Below, one piece after another: positions 13,019 through 25,722 of a stretch of 64,000 nucleotides of DNA. The notes under the pieces were generated by a model. That model saw nothing but the letters and a program-made list of their open reading frames with translations. It was not told the origin of the DNA and ran no database searches. Numbering within the stretch: the first letter of the stretch is position 1; each line of letters starts with the position of its first letter. The stretch lies in contig NOWV01000013.1 of assembly GCA_003344405.1 (NCBI GenBank), positions 620,001-684,000 of the forward strand. Reading direction: 5' to 3'. A program made the translations under genes and the position numbers. Source of the DNA: Trichoplax sp. H2. Taxonomy: Eukaryota > Placozoa > Uniplacotomia > Trichoplacea.

Positions 13019-14548
13019 TTAGTTAGAGCTATTCCTAGAATTGGAATTAGCAATATCGATGTAGGCTTTCAATTCTTGATCTATCTCCTTCCATATGGTA
13101 ACATACCTTTATAGATATTGCAACATTAACAAGATTAATTGAATAGTGAGAAGATAAAAAGTAGCAATAATAATGCCATTATAGTAGTATTTGTAGTGCA
13201 GATATTATTGACACAATCGCTTTTATCAAATTTATACTAACAGGTGAATAATTAAGATTAAGGTTACATATCCAAATAAAATGTAATATTACCGATACTA
13301 AAATTAAATACTATCGTCACAATAAGTGCAACGGTATGTAATAACTTAAGTAGAATTTCAATTCTAGTTAATACAACGTTTTTAATCGCCTTGTTTAAGG
13401 TAGCCTTGAATACAAGAATACTTACTTTCCAACATCGATAGGGACGCCTTCCTTTGTATATACTGTAAACGTTCCACGCTCGAATAATAAATCATGACCG
13501 ATTGCACCCCATTCAACCATCGATACTTTACCATGAGTAGCTCCTTCTCTTTTCAATGATCGATAAAATTCTGTTATTGCTGTAGGAAAGTGTAAAATTT
13601 AACACCTTAATGCTTACACCAAACATTTCCAACCAAAAGTAAATATGACTTTTGTACTGGCCAGTATTGTATTCTTCTTAACCCATTTAATGATATTATC
13701 GAAGCAATTGCTTTTTAAATTCATTAAAGGTAATTGTGTCAATAAAGAAAGCCCAAGAATGGGTGCTGATAATACCAAATGGTTAAAGTAATTTAGTTAT
13801 CTGGCATTAAAAATATATTTTATCTTACACAGCATCCACCTTAATTATTCGGCGCATACTACTCGCAAACGTTTATCATTTCGAATGAATCGCGGGCCAT
13901 TAGCTGATCTCTTTAACTATTTTATAATTCATATTAATCACGAAAAAATGTTGTATAAATCTTAGGGACTGTCCTATTCCGACTTTACGACTGATATAAT
14001 AATTAAATTAAAAAATTAGTGGCATTGTTGGTAGTACCAGGTACTAGGAGGCAGTAGTAGGTATACATGATTTTTTAAAATAGGATGGATGGTCAAGGTA
14101 TGTAAATATTATATACGTGTATGCAGTTTGGTACCAAGGAAAGAACATAATTTGGGGCGTATTATGAGATATGCGGTACTATTTAAGAGGACTAGAGTAA
14201 TAATATGTGGTAGTACCTAGAACTACACTTGAGATTATAACTTTACTGGTTACTACTTTTACCGTCTAACATTACGTGAAATATTGTGACCAAATGATGC
14301 TGTAAATCACACTTTAGTCACTCAAGCATGAATTTCCTACCTTCATTGCCTATGACTGATTCATATCCGTGGGGCATTAAAGTGGCATCGGAAGTATACA
14401 TTGATTTTATCTCATCAAGGTTGTTACTATTCAATGTATCATGAAATTTCTTGCTAGCTTTACTAATCTTATCGCCGATATCGGACTCTGAGCCTACAAC
14501 ATTAAGAGAGAGAATAACACAAAGAGATAGCAGAAATGTTAAGAGCAT
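13019..14548 (-). CDS. secreted SnoaL / DUF4440-like small protein, three exons
   Basis: Three phase-consistent exons are seen: 14341-14548 (start codon at 14548), 13426-13579 and 13019-13106 (TAA stop). They give a product of about 149 residues. It opens with a hydrophobic signal peptide (LLTFLLSLCVILSLNVVG), then a cone-shaped NTF2/SnoaL-like fold pattern: helix KKFHDTLNSNNLDEIKSMY, then SDATLMPHG, FYRSLKREGATHGKVSM, LLFERGTFTVYTKEG and the terminal strand KYVTIWKEIDQELKAYIDI. This order (helix, DATLMP, late W...Y.D.. strand) is typical of the DUF4440/SnoaL superfamily of ketosteroid-isomerase-like proteins. The substrate cannot be told from sequence, and whether it is an enzyme or a binding protein is open. 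Both introns (762 and 319 bases) have GT-AG borders. Confidence 0.8.
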
Positions 14549-17500
14549 AAGCTGATTTCTACCCTACACTTTCTAGTACAATTTTAGAAGCGGTAATAAT
14601 TTTTTAGCCGAATAGATCCTTATTGTGAATTCGAATAAACTTGCTTTAACTTAGCTCCATAAAGTATAAATAAGTTATTGTCTGATTATGATAAATCTAA
14701 AGATGCTCAAGTTAAGAAAATTTATCGGTAAATCATTTTCAGGTTACAGCTTTGGAATGCCATTGCTAAGAAATTTTTAACCATACGATCTTTTATATAT
14801 AAATTGTGCAGCAATAGTTTCAACGCATGTGTTACACTAGCATGTCCGGATCTTCATTGCACATAAAATATTTTTCTCATTAAAGAATTGCAATATATAA
14901 ATTTTATATACTGCTGGCAACTATATCATACTGTTTAATTTAATAAAAGTACGACCAAAATGTTTAAATTCCATGAGAAAATCTATCAGATAGAGCAATT
15001 AAAGCCAACAATAAGTTGATTGTAAAAAATAGAGTTCCTAAGAACAGAATCTTTTAAGAACCCTTTTGTAAATCACCATGTAAAAATTTAAGAAATAAAA
15101 AACTAAATTTACATCACCAGTAGATTATATTTAATTAAGAACATAGACTAGTTTTGGTGGTAGCCATATAGGACAACATCAATTGTAGGTGATCAAAATG
15201 TAATCTAACTTGATTATATTCTTATATGTCATGTTTGCGTACGAAAGTAATTGATGTTAGAGACGGACAAAATGATATATACAACTTGTTCTATTTCGTC
15301 ATAAATATTCCGATATCAGGTTTAGAAATATAGAGAACTTTATTAGAGCAAAAATACTTAAGGCGCAACTGATCTAATGTGCTGTATTAAGTACTGAGTT
15401 GAGCGGTCATCGAATTAAATTTATATCGATCTTATCCTTTCTTCCTGTTATGTAAATCAATTTTATATTTAGTACATGGTTTAGAAATCATATAAATCAA
15501 TCTAATTGATGATTATTATCTTATTTTCTACTATAGTTTCCGGGTTAAGCAATACCGAAAACTCTAAGACTTTTACAGCAGTTTAAATTCCTATACATCA
15601 AAAATTTACAATACATTTTATAAACTCCTTTATCTGTATCTGCTCGTTCATTATTATATAATATAATAAATTTAAAATCGCGTTCAATTACACACTTATT
15701 TTTCAGAATTTCTAGCTTAAAGTATCGATGATATAATGCTACACCGCAAAAATATGATAACAAGTACTCTTGCTTTCTACAAAAGTAAATGTATCAATCA
15801 TGGAAATAAGATCTCGATCTGTAGGTATGTCGATATCGGTGATTATTATAAAACATTCTTTTACTGAGAACAGAAACTTCAATAAGAAAAATGACTCATG
15901 AACCTTCTTATGATTAAAAGAGTCACGCTTGTGCAATGTGGATGGTGTAGCCGTTAAGTGCTAATGATATTATGGTAACAGCCTAAGATTTTAATTAAAT
16001 CTTAACCTTAGTTTAACGCTGCAAATTTGCTAAGGTCACAGATTTAAACCTTCGCGTAATAACTATATCGTGTTAATATTAGCTACCGTGAAATATTCAA
16101 ATCAAAGAAAGGTAGCTGCTTACCTGATGCCATACTGCGTCTTGAAAGATTCTAACGGATGGCAGACAAAGGTAGAACTAGCTTTTTAAAGGAGATCTCT
16201 AGGCTTTGATGATTATCTGACCATATGCTACTAATAATATAGAATTGTGTGGAGAGAAAAATTACATAATAAAGAATTAATTAACGGTTCTATATATGTT
16301 GTCACACCAAGTTTGTATCATGCTGCTTTAGTATGAACTTATTTTTCGAAATCCTGCTCTATTAATAATAACTTTATTAGTTTTAACATCGGAAATAACA
16401 ACAAATGATAAATTATATTTTAATTATGGGTTCTCCGATACAGTTCAACTACTGCTGTGCAAACTAAATGAAATTTTTAGATACTGTATATTTATAGTTG
16501 GTGTTATTTTTTAAAACTTGTATATGGATAAATATATTTTCAATGAGTGCTTTTCCACTTTAAAGAAGACGATGCTAAGATATTGACATCTCTTAATATA
16601 AGATTTTTGTATTACTCAACATCTTTAAGCCATATTATATGTTGGGGCATTTTAGTCAATATTGGGAACGTATTGCTGATCAACCGTAGGTTGGATTAAG
16701 CCATCGTTTCAATTATCTGGTGTTCAATACCGCAATAAAAACAATTTTATATAGTAGAATGTTGTTTCAACTTTGCTAAAAATAGCGTTTAAACCAATCA
16801 TATCATTCATCTTAATATATTATTTAATTTATTAATGTCGATGTTTACAATACTAGTCTAACATATTCAGTTGTACATACGTTATGCTTATAATAGGAAT
16901 TAATTAAGAAATTTTTATACTGTAAGTAGAGTGATACCAAGATGTAGCTTTGATACAGAAATGTTTAAATTGCCATAGTTGTTACGTTACGGCAACAATC
17001 TACAGTAAGGGTAATTGCAGCTTCGATGCTAACTCTTAGATTAAACAGAAACTTTTTATATTTTGTAAAGTAAGGTTTTAATAGAGTATCAACGAAGGAA
17101 ACGCTATTGGTATGATCACTGTATATAAAATTTATTATTGAGAGAGTCTGTAAACTATAACCAAAGCTTCCACCTTAAGGAATAGGTATCAGTACTTAAG
17201 AAAGTTACTGTATACAGTACGTACAGTATTATAAGTTTTGGAGCGGAAAATGATATCTAAATGCACATATACACTGTACACAGTGCAAGAAACGAATTTA
17301 TGTTTGAGAATGGATTTCTTCGATATACCTTAAAAATAATAAAGAAATGTTAGAAGTAATATGAACGAATAACGGATTAATGCTTAATATGTTCGTAGTG
17401 TGTTATTTATAAAATGCTGTAGCTATGATTGTTATTTAAAAAATTTCCGGTGTTGTATGTTCTTTGATAATAGCTTATTGATATTAACTTTGAATTCCAA

Positions 17501-19660
17501 TCATCAACAGTCATGGAATCCTATTGTGATAAATGTTGATATTGCCACCTTCCACTGCTAGTATTGTTTGTGCGATTAAATATATTATACTTGGATACTG
17601 ATATAGAGTTCAAGGAGAACACACTTTCTGTCTGTTCTCTCCACAGGTATGTACATTATTTTCATTTATAATAAAATTGATTGATTGCAAGAAAGAATTC
17701 TTGTTAATACGCATATAATACTTGAAATTTGATCTGCTTGTAATATTCATCTTAAGGCAACATTTATTAGTCAATCATACCGTAGAATTGTTTTCGTCTT
17801 TCAAGCTATTGTGAAATATTATAGATATATTTTGGAGTCTGCTTTAGTAAAATTTTAATTATTTATATTTATGTAGTTGTAAGGGATACTTACCAAATAT
17901 TACGTAGTCCATCTATTGAGGATATAGACATGTACCAAGTGTAATTATTTTCTACTTTATAGAATTAATGCCCATGCTATCAATAAATGAATCAGATTAT
18001 TTGTATAATTTTCGTTTTATTACATGCATGATTACGTCAATCGTATAAATCATGAGTTATAATATTTATTTAAGCAGTGGTTTGTACCTTTGCAATATAT
18101 TTTACATTTTACTAGAAGACTACATTACCATTATATGTGTACGTATTAGTCCGATTTATGGACCTATAATAGATTTAGATAGTCTAGCTTCGCAAATATA
18201 AATATATCGATCACACATACGGCATACAAAATACGGGTGTGAAAATTGTGAATTAGAATAGTTTTTTCAAAAGTATACTTTTCGATGTGCTACTTCAGCT
18301 GCAGATCTCAACTGTGAAATGTTACCAATTTTTAGTAGTGTATAATAGTATTTTTATTCAGACCCTCTTAAAGTACTTTATACTTCTTTTGTTTACCGTT
18401 TCATTACAACTATTCTTATACCCCATAACGTATTAGTATGTTAATGATTCTTCATTTTTTTTATAGTTTATTAAGAACTTACACAATTTCAGCATAAATA
18501 TGGGGTATATAACTGATATAGAAATAGACATAGTGTAGAGATCAAATACGGTTCAATAGCCATTCACATGGCATTTTTACCACAATTTTGAGGCATATAA
18601 TAGGTAATAAATCTGAAATTTTCCTAATTTCTGTAGTATTAAAGTAGCATAATCTCCCTATATTATCGTAAATTTGCAAGTATACTGTGGTATATATACT
18701 TATGTGAGCATAATAACATATTCTAGAAAGAAATTTTACTTACAGTTCCAATCGTATTATTTTAATAGCGCTTAAATCATGCACTTGAATAATAGCATAT
18801 TATTGTACCTTGATGCTCCTTCAGCACTTTAATAACTTACTCATGATTTTAGATACAATAGTTTATTATTGTGAATAGATTTATATCCGTATGATGCTAC
18901 GATCTAGATTTATAGTATACTGCGTTTACTACAGAAACCAGAAACTGTCATTATCTTGTATATTTGTACTTATAGTCAAGAATCGCGTGCTAAAATGATA
19001 ACTAGAAAACATTTGCATGAGCCTTTAGTAATACCGTAGTCATCATTGTCTAACACATAAACTGCTTGGATATTATAGCAAATATTTCTATTCCTCACTA
19101 TGATACTATGTAATACCCCGATAATTAGTGCACAAATGATGGATAATTACTGTAGCAATACAGTAATTATAGAACTCCTAGTAGGAATAGAAATAATATT
19201 CTATAGTAATGATAATACTCCAATTATACTATCATTTTATTCTATCAGAAACCATAGTAACGCATCAATGTTTGCTAATTTATTCATGTTCATATAATAT
19301 TTGTTGCAGGGATCTTTATTATGTACACATAATAAGGCGAAAAATCTCTTTGTTACTTTTATAGTAACAGCTATACGCTGCGATTATGGTACTGCAGTGA
19401 TCGCAGTTTTTTTTAACACAGTAGATTTCCTTTGGAGTATCTTAGTTGAATATTAGTTCACTGGGCCATCAATATAAGGTGAATAGCATTTTGTATAAGT
19501 TAGTATAGATCTTGGTAATCGAAGTACTTAATGTTTTTCTTAAATATAGTAAGTAAATAGGACAACCAAGACATATTATTGACTTGATGGTATCGTTAGT
19601 AACAAAATTTTAATTACATTTAGTTTCAGTTAACATAAAGAACATAGGATATAAATTATA
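14549..19660. other. large intergenic stretch, no gene recognised
   Basis: Very AT-rich, with only short frames. A possible minus-strand exon around 16130-16185 (FVCHPLESFKTQYGI between an AG and a GTAAGC donor) and open minus frames at 15545-15936 could belong to an undetected gene, but no continuation could be made in phase and no family is recognised. A short GTAC cluster sits at 17205-17230. Confidence 0.4.
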
Positions 19661-22492
19661 ATGGCATCAAGTGCAAAAGAACGTATGTTGGGACATTTAA
19701 AAGAGCAGCGTTTTCAGCCAGCAAGAGATCAGCTAACCCCTCAGGATGTTCAAGATTTAAAAATTGTTTTTGATGCATTTGATGTTACCAATAATGGGTA
19801 GGTAAATTATGTGAGACAGTTTTTTTTGTGCTTATTCATGATAAGGGATATCATATTCAAATTATTATATATTAGGTCTAGTCAATAGTACACATGCCCA
19901 CAGTTTTTAAAATGATAATTTGATGTAGCTGTAGGTAATATTAACGTTATTATTATTTCGATTACTCTAGTTTTGTAGTCTTGCGCTCATAGCTTTGAGT
20001 GTTAGCTGTTAGGAGAATCTTTAGTATTTTTTTTATGAGACAACAACGCAACGGCTACGAATTAGTTTATGATATAATACCTAATTACTCTAAAGTACTA
20101 CACTCATAAGTTATTTTATAAAGTCGGTTCTGAACATAACGTTAAGGAAAAAATTTGGAATGTATTTTGCGATGAAGTAGCCTTGAAAGGATTGATGTAA
20201 TCGTTTTATCGATGCAATAATAAGTTTTATTTGGAAATGGCGGATTATATTTATTATGGTACAAGAATTTTCTGTGATTACAATAATATCAAGAAATCGT
20301 GCTCAATACTATCTTAAGTCAACTAGAGCTGTTTTCTGTGTCGTATGGACATACTCATTCTCAAATAGTAATCCTTTGCTGGCTATAGCTATCAAATAGG
20401 AATTAGACAAAAAAGATAGAGAAAGTTAATAAACTTAATTATGAGTCGAAAATTTATATCCTGATGTTTATTCGTAATTTTAGAAGTGTGTATATCATGT
20501 AAAATGTCTTCTAGTGATTTAAATTAATAAAATAGTTTTATTTGATGACGTTAATTGTAGGCGTATAGATACTCGAGATTTAACGCGTGCCTTAAGGGCC
20601 CTAGGATTCAAAGTAACAAAGAAAGATATAATCGAAATGATGAGTAAGGATAACTATATTAAAATAATTCATTAAAGTAGAGTTGTAATATATTATCACA
20701 TGAAATGTCGGATTACTGTACCTATGCACTCTATTGTTGTGGATTGAAAGCTGTTGCGTAATTTAGGAGATAGCTCTTATAATTTACTAGTAATCTTTGA
20801 TATAGTCCGCAAAGAGATGGTAAAACTATCATCTTTTTTTCTATTAAATTACTTTTATATATTTATACTTTTCTATAATAGCTATTTTTACTTATTTATT
20901 AATTGCAGAGATTTTTGGTATCGTTACATCGACTGTATTATCATAAGTGTATAGTAAATGCCAGGCTCATACAAAAATCCGTTATTTACGTATTACAAAT
21001 AATATTTTAAATCTTGATAAAGTTTTTTTACTTCAACTTCACTTGTCATCTTGGTGCTTGCTTTTCATTCTGATGTAGGATGTTGTTGCATAATATAAGG
21101 TTGATGTAAAAACAATTTAATATTAAAAGAATGGAATACCTTAAGAATTTGTGGTTACTGATTAACTTATTAATAATGTAATCGTATTAATATAAATACA
21201 CTAACAGTAAGGTAACCGTAAAGTGTATCAAAACGATATTAAGTATGCCTTATTTCTCTGTTTTATATTGTCCATTACGTTCTATTTAGCCGACTATGGA
21301 TTAGACGATAAAAGGTAGGGCTTCTAATTAAATTCACTGTTTACAGCATATTCTCATTTTCCAAGTTTTACTCTGTATTGATAAATGGCGAACTTTCGCT
21401 CTTGCTATCTGATCGTACTATCTATAATTAAAATAGGCTAAAGTGCTCACCCTTAGCACTGTACTTTTTTAGTAATACACGTATGAAGATTCGTATGCAG
21501 CTTGTACTAAGATATTGAAAATTTTAAAATTATTTACACAACTCTTTTATTACTATTATATAGCAAAATTGAATTTGACGATTTCCTACGATTTGTAATT
21601 GATCGACAAGGTGAAAGTCGTGATATTAAAGAAGAATTAGCTCAGGTAATTCGTTAGCTAGGCATAATAGCAAACTTTCAACTATCGGAATGAACAGTAC
21701 ACTTGTAATTTTTGAACATACAGTGCAATAGTAGTATACTCGTAGTATTTTGCATATCAAGATAAACCTTGAAAGTGTTCGTTTCAGTTAAGATTTTTGA
21801 TGATGTATTTAATGAAATCGATCGATATTATAAGATGGCGGTTATAAAATTTTGCTATACTCGTACCTGTACACTATACAAGTATCAGTAGGTTTATCTT
21901 TTGCACTGTCTCTATCGATGCTTATACATGTACCAAAAGATTGATTTAAAGAATAATGCGCTACTGGCCAGTAGCGTATATGTAACTGATTTATAGCAAG
22001 ATTTATGTAAACTGTAATGATGAGTAAGAGATTATGCATATCATAATATTATAGTTAAAGATAGCATAACAATAATGATACTAGGATATCATTAACGCTT
22101 TTAAATACTATTTTATACCTAGGGATTCAAAATGTTTGATGTAGGTAAGTGTAGAGCAGATAGATACGACTGGTAACCAACGATCAGTTCATAGTTTTAT
22201 AGTATTTCGTTGGTGTACATTAAGATAAACTAAGTTGAGGCTAAGTATTTAAATACATATTGAATTATTTCTAGATGATACTGGCAAGATTACCACTCAG
22301 ACGTTGCGTAAAATATGTCAAGAGATAGGAGAGAGTTTTACGGATCAAGAATTACGGGATATGATTAATGAGGCGGATCAAGATGGCGATAATGCTGTCG
22401 ATGTCGATGAATTTACATCAATTATGCTCAAAACAAATCTATTTAATATGCCTGATTTAGCCGATCAGTTGAATCCAAGTTTGATGAAGTAA
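19661..22492 (+). CDS. CETN: centrin (caltractin-like EF-hand protein), six exons
   Basis: Exons 19661-19797, 20561-20643, 21290-21314, 21564-21645, 22123-22144 and 22275-22492 join in phase to 567 bases (188 residues plus stop). Centrins are centriole and basal-body calcium-binding proteins of about 170 residues, and this is close. The order is a basic N-terminal tail, EF-hand 1 (DVTNNGRIDTRD), LTRALRALGFKVTKKDIIEMM, a degenerate EF-hand 2 completed by the 25-base exon (DYGLDDK then SKIEFDDF), a linker (GESRDIKEELAQ), EF-hand 3 (DVDDTGKITTQT, acidic residue at loop position 12 lost) and EF-hand 4 (DQDGDNAVDVDE, intact). The spacing and the GFKMFD and EIGESFTDQELRDMI segments are centrin-like rather than calmodulin-like. 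All introns are GT-AG. By sequence, only the last loop looks like a full calcium site. Confidence 0.94.
21290..21314 (+). other. CETN: 25-base microexon of centrin
   Basis: Flanked by CTATTTAG and GTAGGG. It enters after one base of a codon and leaves after two, and it supplies TDYGLDDK in the second EF-hand loop. Skipping it would shift the frame. Confidence 0.8.
22123..22144 (+). other. CETN: 22-base microexon of centrin
   Basis: Flanked by TACCTAG and GTAAGT. It encodes GFKMFDV, the entering helix and first loop residue of EF-hand 3. Without it the reading frame breaks and EF-hand 3 is lost. Confidence 0.88.
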
Positions 22493-23570
22493 TGCTTCTA
22501 TACCATATTGTATGAAATATTTCTATATTGATTATGATGTGGTTTGCTAGCCATCTTAGGCGAGACGAAGGTTTGATAAATTTCGATGGTTTTAAACAAT
22601 TTTGAAGTGATTTATACTCCTTTGTATACATGCTGTATAGCTATACATATATAGTGCAACAAATATAGATTCAGATATCCTTGCTGGAAATGAAATACAG
22701 CTATAAACCTATTTACTGGTATTAATGTACATAGCAATATATCATTTCGATAATTCAGACAAACTGACAAAAATAAGATATTTTTAATAGTTTATTTAGC
22801 TTTCATTTTTCATTTCTACATGGCGCTGTGCTATACGCATACAGTGCTCCTTTTGATTGTGATGTTGATAAAGTTATTTCTGATTTATATGTTCTAAATT
22901 GGTTGTTAAGCATCACATCACGATGCATCATTTTACCGGAGAAAATATCTGTTGATTTAACATAGGATTCTATTACATGCTAGTTCACTTTACAAAGCAA
23001 TAAAACAAGTTCTTGTGGATATAAATGCTACTATTTTATAGGATGTACTATTTTGAACTGTCTTTAGAATTTGCCTTTATTATTCTAGTACTTTTTCTTA
23101 CTGATTATAACTAATTACAAGCAATTTGTTAGCCGGTTTGCGATTGCACAATGTACAGTATAGTATGAATCAAATTGAATCACTATCCGAGATCAATACA
23201 GTCTTGCCGTTATCATGCTGCTAACTAATTCAATCATGTGAATATTCTTAATGTAATAATTCTATTTTACCTGACTGGCATAAAAAGTAATGGAAACATT
23301 TTATTCCACTGATCCAGACGCGACTGTACGAGCCCGTGAGTACTTACGATCATTGAGTAAAGAAGTACGAATCCGAGAGAGATGTGATATTGTATACTAT
23401 AGTGTGGAGTATTCAGTATGTTGGTATCAGAATATCGATTTATTTTGAAGGATTTGCTATTAAAGTCTTCGGGTCAATATTTCAAAGAAAGCATTGTAAA
23501 AATTAAATTAGAATACAAGTGCTCTACTGGCTGATGCTCCATGGATGTTAATGAACAAAGATTTGTTAGG
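22493..23570. other. centrin 3' flank, no gene recognised
   Basis: AT-rich intergenic sequence following the centrin stop codon. No convincing frame or RNA gene is seen. Confidence 0.4.
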
Positions 23571-23639
23571 CATGACTATCCGGATACAGTAGTAAACCGC
23601 TATTACGACATGACTTGTGTGATAACCAAGCTAATTTTA

Positions 23640-25010
23640 AGTAGGCAAAGTGATTACTTTGACTAGTTTCATCTTCCTGAAGGTACTGTAGATCAGCAAA
23701 AGGATTGATTTGTATTGGAAATTTTAAGGAAGGAACTCAATTTTGCGAATAAAGATTTGCTAGGCATGACTATTCGTATGCAGTAGTCGATGACTATTAC
23801 AGTGTAACTTGTATGATAACCAGGCCAATTCTCAGAAGGCAAAGTGACTACTTTGAGTAGTTTCACCTTGCTGAATGTGCTGTAGATCAGCGTTTCGTAA
23901 AAGGATTGATTTGTATTGGAAATTGCAAAGAAAGATTTGCTAGGCATGATTACGGTATGACTTGTATGATAACCAAGCCAATTCTAAGAAGGCAAAGTGA
24001 CTGCCTTGATTAGTTTCACCTTGCTGAATGTACTATCGATCAACGTTTGGTGAAAGGATTGGTTTGCATTTTGCAAAGAAAGATTTGCTAGGCATGATTA
24101 CGGATGATAATCAAGCCAATTGTAAGTAGGCAAAGTGACTACTTTGATTAGTGTCTCCTTGCTGAATGTACTATCGATCAACGTTTGGCGAAAGGATTGG
24201 TTTGTATTGGAAATTGGAAAGAAGTAAGCCAATTTTACCCCGTTGTCCATTAGTTGGATTAGTTTCACCTTGCTGAATGTACTATCGATCAACGTTTGGT
24301 GAAAGGATTGGTTTGCATTTTGCAAAGAAAGATTTGCTAGGTATGATTACGGATGATAACCAAGCCAATTGTAAGTAGGCAAAGTGACTACTTTGATTAG
24401 TGTCTCCTTGCTGAATGTACTATCGATCAACGTTTGGCGAAAGGATCGGTTTGTATTGGAAATTGGAAAGAAGTAAGCCAATTTTACCCCGTTGTCCATT
24501 AGTTGGATTAGTTTCACCTTGCTGAATGTACTATCGATCAATGTTTGGTGAAAGGATTGGTTTGCATTTTGCAAAGAAAGATTTGCTAGGCATGATTACG
24601 GATGATAACCAAGCCAATTGTAAGTAGGCAAAGTGACTACTTTGATTAGTGTCTCCTTGCTGAATGTACTATGGATCAACGTTTGGCGAAAGGATTGGTT
24701 TGCATTTTGCAAAGAAAGATTTGCTAGGTATGATTACGGATGATAATCAAGCCAATTGTAAGTAGGCAAAGTGACTACTTTGATTAGTGTCTCCTTGCTG
24801 AATGTACTATCGATCAACGTTTGGCGAAAGGATTGGTTTGTATTGGAAATTGGAAAGAAGTAAGCCAATTTTACCCCGTTGTCCATTAGTTGGATTAGTT
24901 TCACCTTGCTGAATGTACTATCGATCAATATTTCGCCAAAGGATTGGTTTGTATTGGAAATTTGAAAGAAGTAAATTGAATTTTGCCCCGTTGTCCATTA
25001 GCAACTCCCA
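23640..25010. repeat. higher-order tandem repeat (138 + 111 bp monomers, 249-bp unit)
   Basis: The segment CCTTGCTGAATGTACTATCG recurs at about 24019, 24157, 24268, 24406, 24517, 24655, 24792 and 24903, with a diverged copy near 23869. The spacings are 138, 111, 138, 111, 138, 137 and 111 bases. Two monomer types therefore alternate to give a 249-base unit, and one 111-type monomer is missing between 24655 and 24792. Monomers at the left edge (23640-23960) are clearly more diverged than the central ones. The minus-strand open frames of 64-84 codons (repeating ISNTNQSF and TLIDSTFSK) come from the repeat. The array lies between centrin and UTP20. Confidence 0.93.
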
Positions 25011-25722
25011 TCGATCGACTAAAATAACTCCTCAACACTGTAGTAAAAATGGATCAAACTACCAAGGGCCAATATTACTCAACATTGTCATGATCCATTT
25101 ACGTGCAATTGGAGCCATCTTAAAGTCAATACTCAATCTTTCCAATTTCAAGATGTAATTTTGAGCTAAAAGCGCTTTTAACCCATCAGACAAGATGGAG
25201 GTAGGAGGCGTGACAACATCGAGTGCCGATGATCACAACGGACTGCTCTCCTACTCAGTACAGTTGATACCGGTAGAGTATAGGAGGTCAGAGTCAAATG
25301 AAAAGCCATGTGCTTATATTGGGTATACCGTGTACGATACGGTAACGTAAGCTAAGGGTAAAGTACTGCAGCGAAGGAGTTGAGCAAGGCCTCAAATGAA
25401 TCGATCTTCTTCTTGGCAAAGCAAAGGTAGTTGGAGGCTGTGGCGAGTGGATGATGGAGCGATTTCAAGCTTGATTTTAACTCGGAGTACGTTTGAGAAG
25501 CATTCAGAATATTTTCTAAGTAAAAAGGGCAACGGAAGAGACCTACTGTAATCCATCCATACTGTATTGGCTGAAGATTAGAGGTGCAAGCGATCGATCA
25601 ACCACCTCCATTACACGATCGACAACCGGCTGGACGACATCTATCGAAAGACACGAGTAGCAACAATAATTTCATTTCCTACTACAATTCTTGGGTATAG
25701 CTGTGAATAAACAACTGTAAAG
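25011..25722. promoter_or_regulatory. UTP20 upstream region
   Basis: This sequence lies between the satellite array and the UTP20 start codon and is somewhat richer in GC than its surroundings. It should carry the UTP20 promoter and 5' untranslated region. No TATA box or specific factor site can be called with confidence. Confidence 0.3.

Noticed and set aside
23693-24928. Series of 64-84 codon minus-strand frames repeating QTLIDSTFSK, looking like a repeat protein
   Set aside because: Each frame is one or two monomers of the DNA satellite with stops at unit edges. No joined frame, promoter or splice logic supports a protein, and the left copies decay without regard to codon position.
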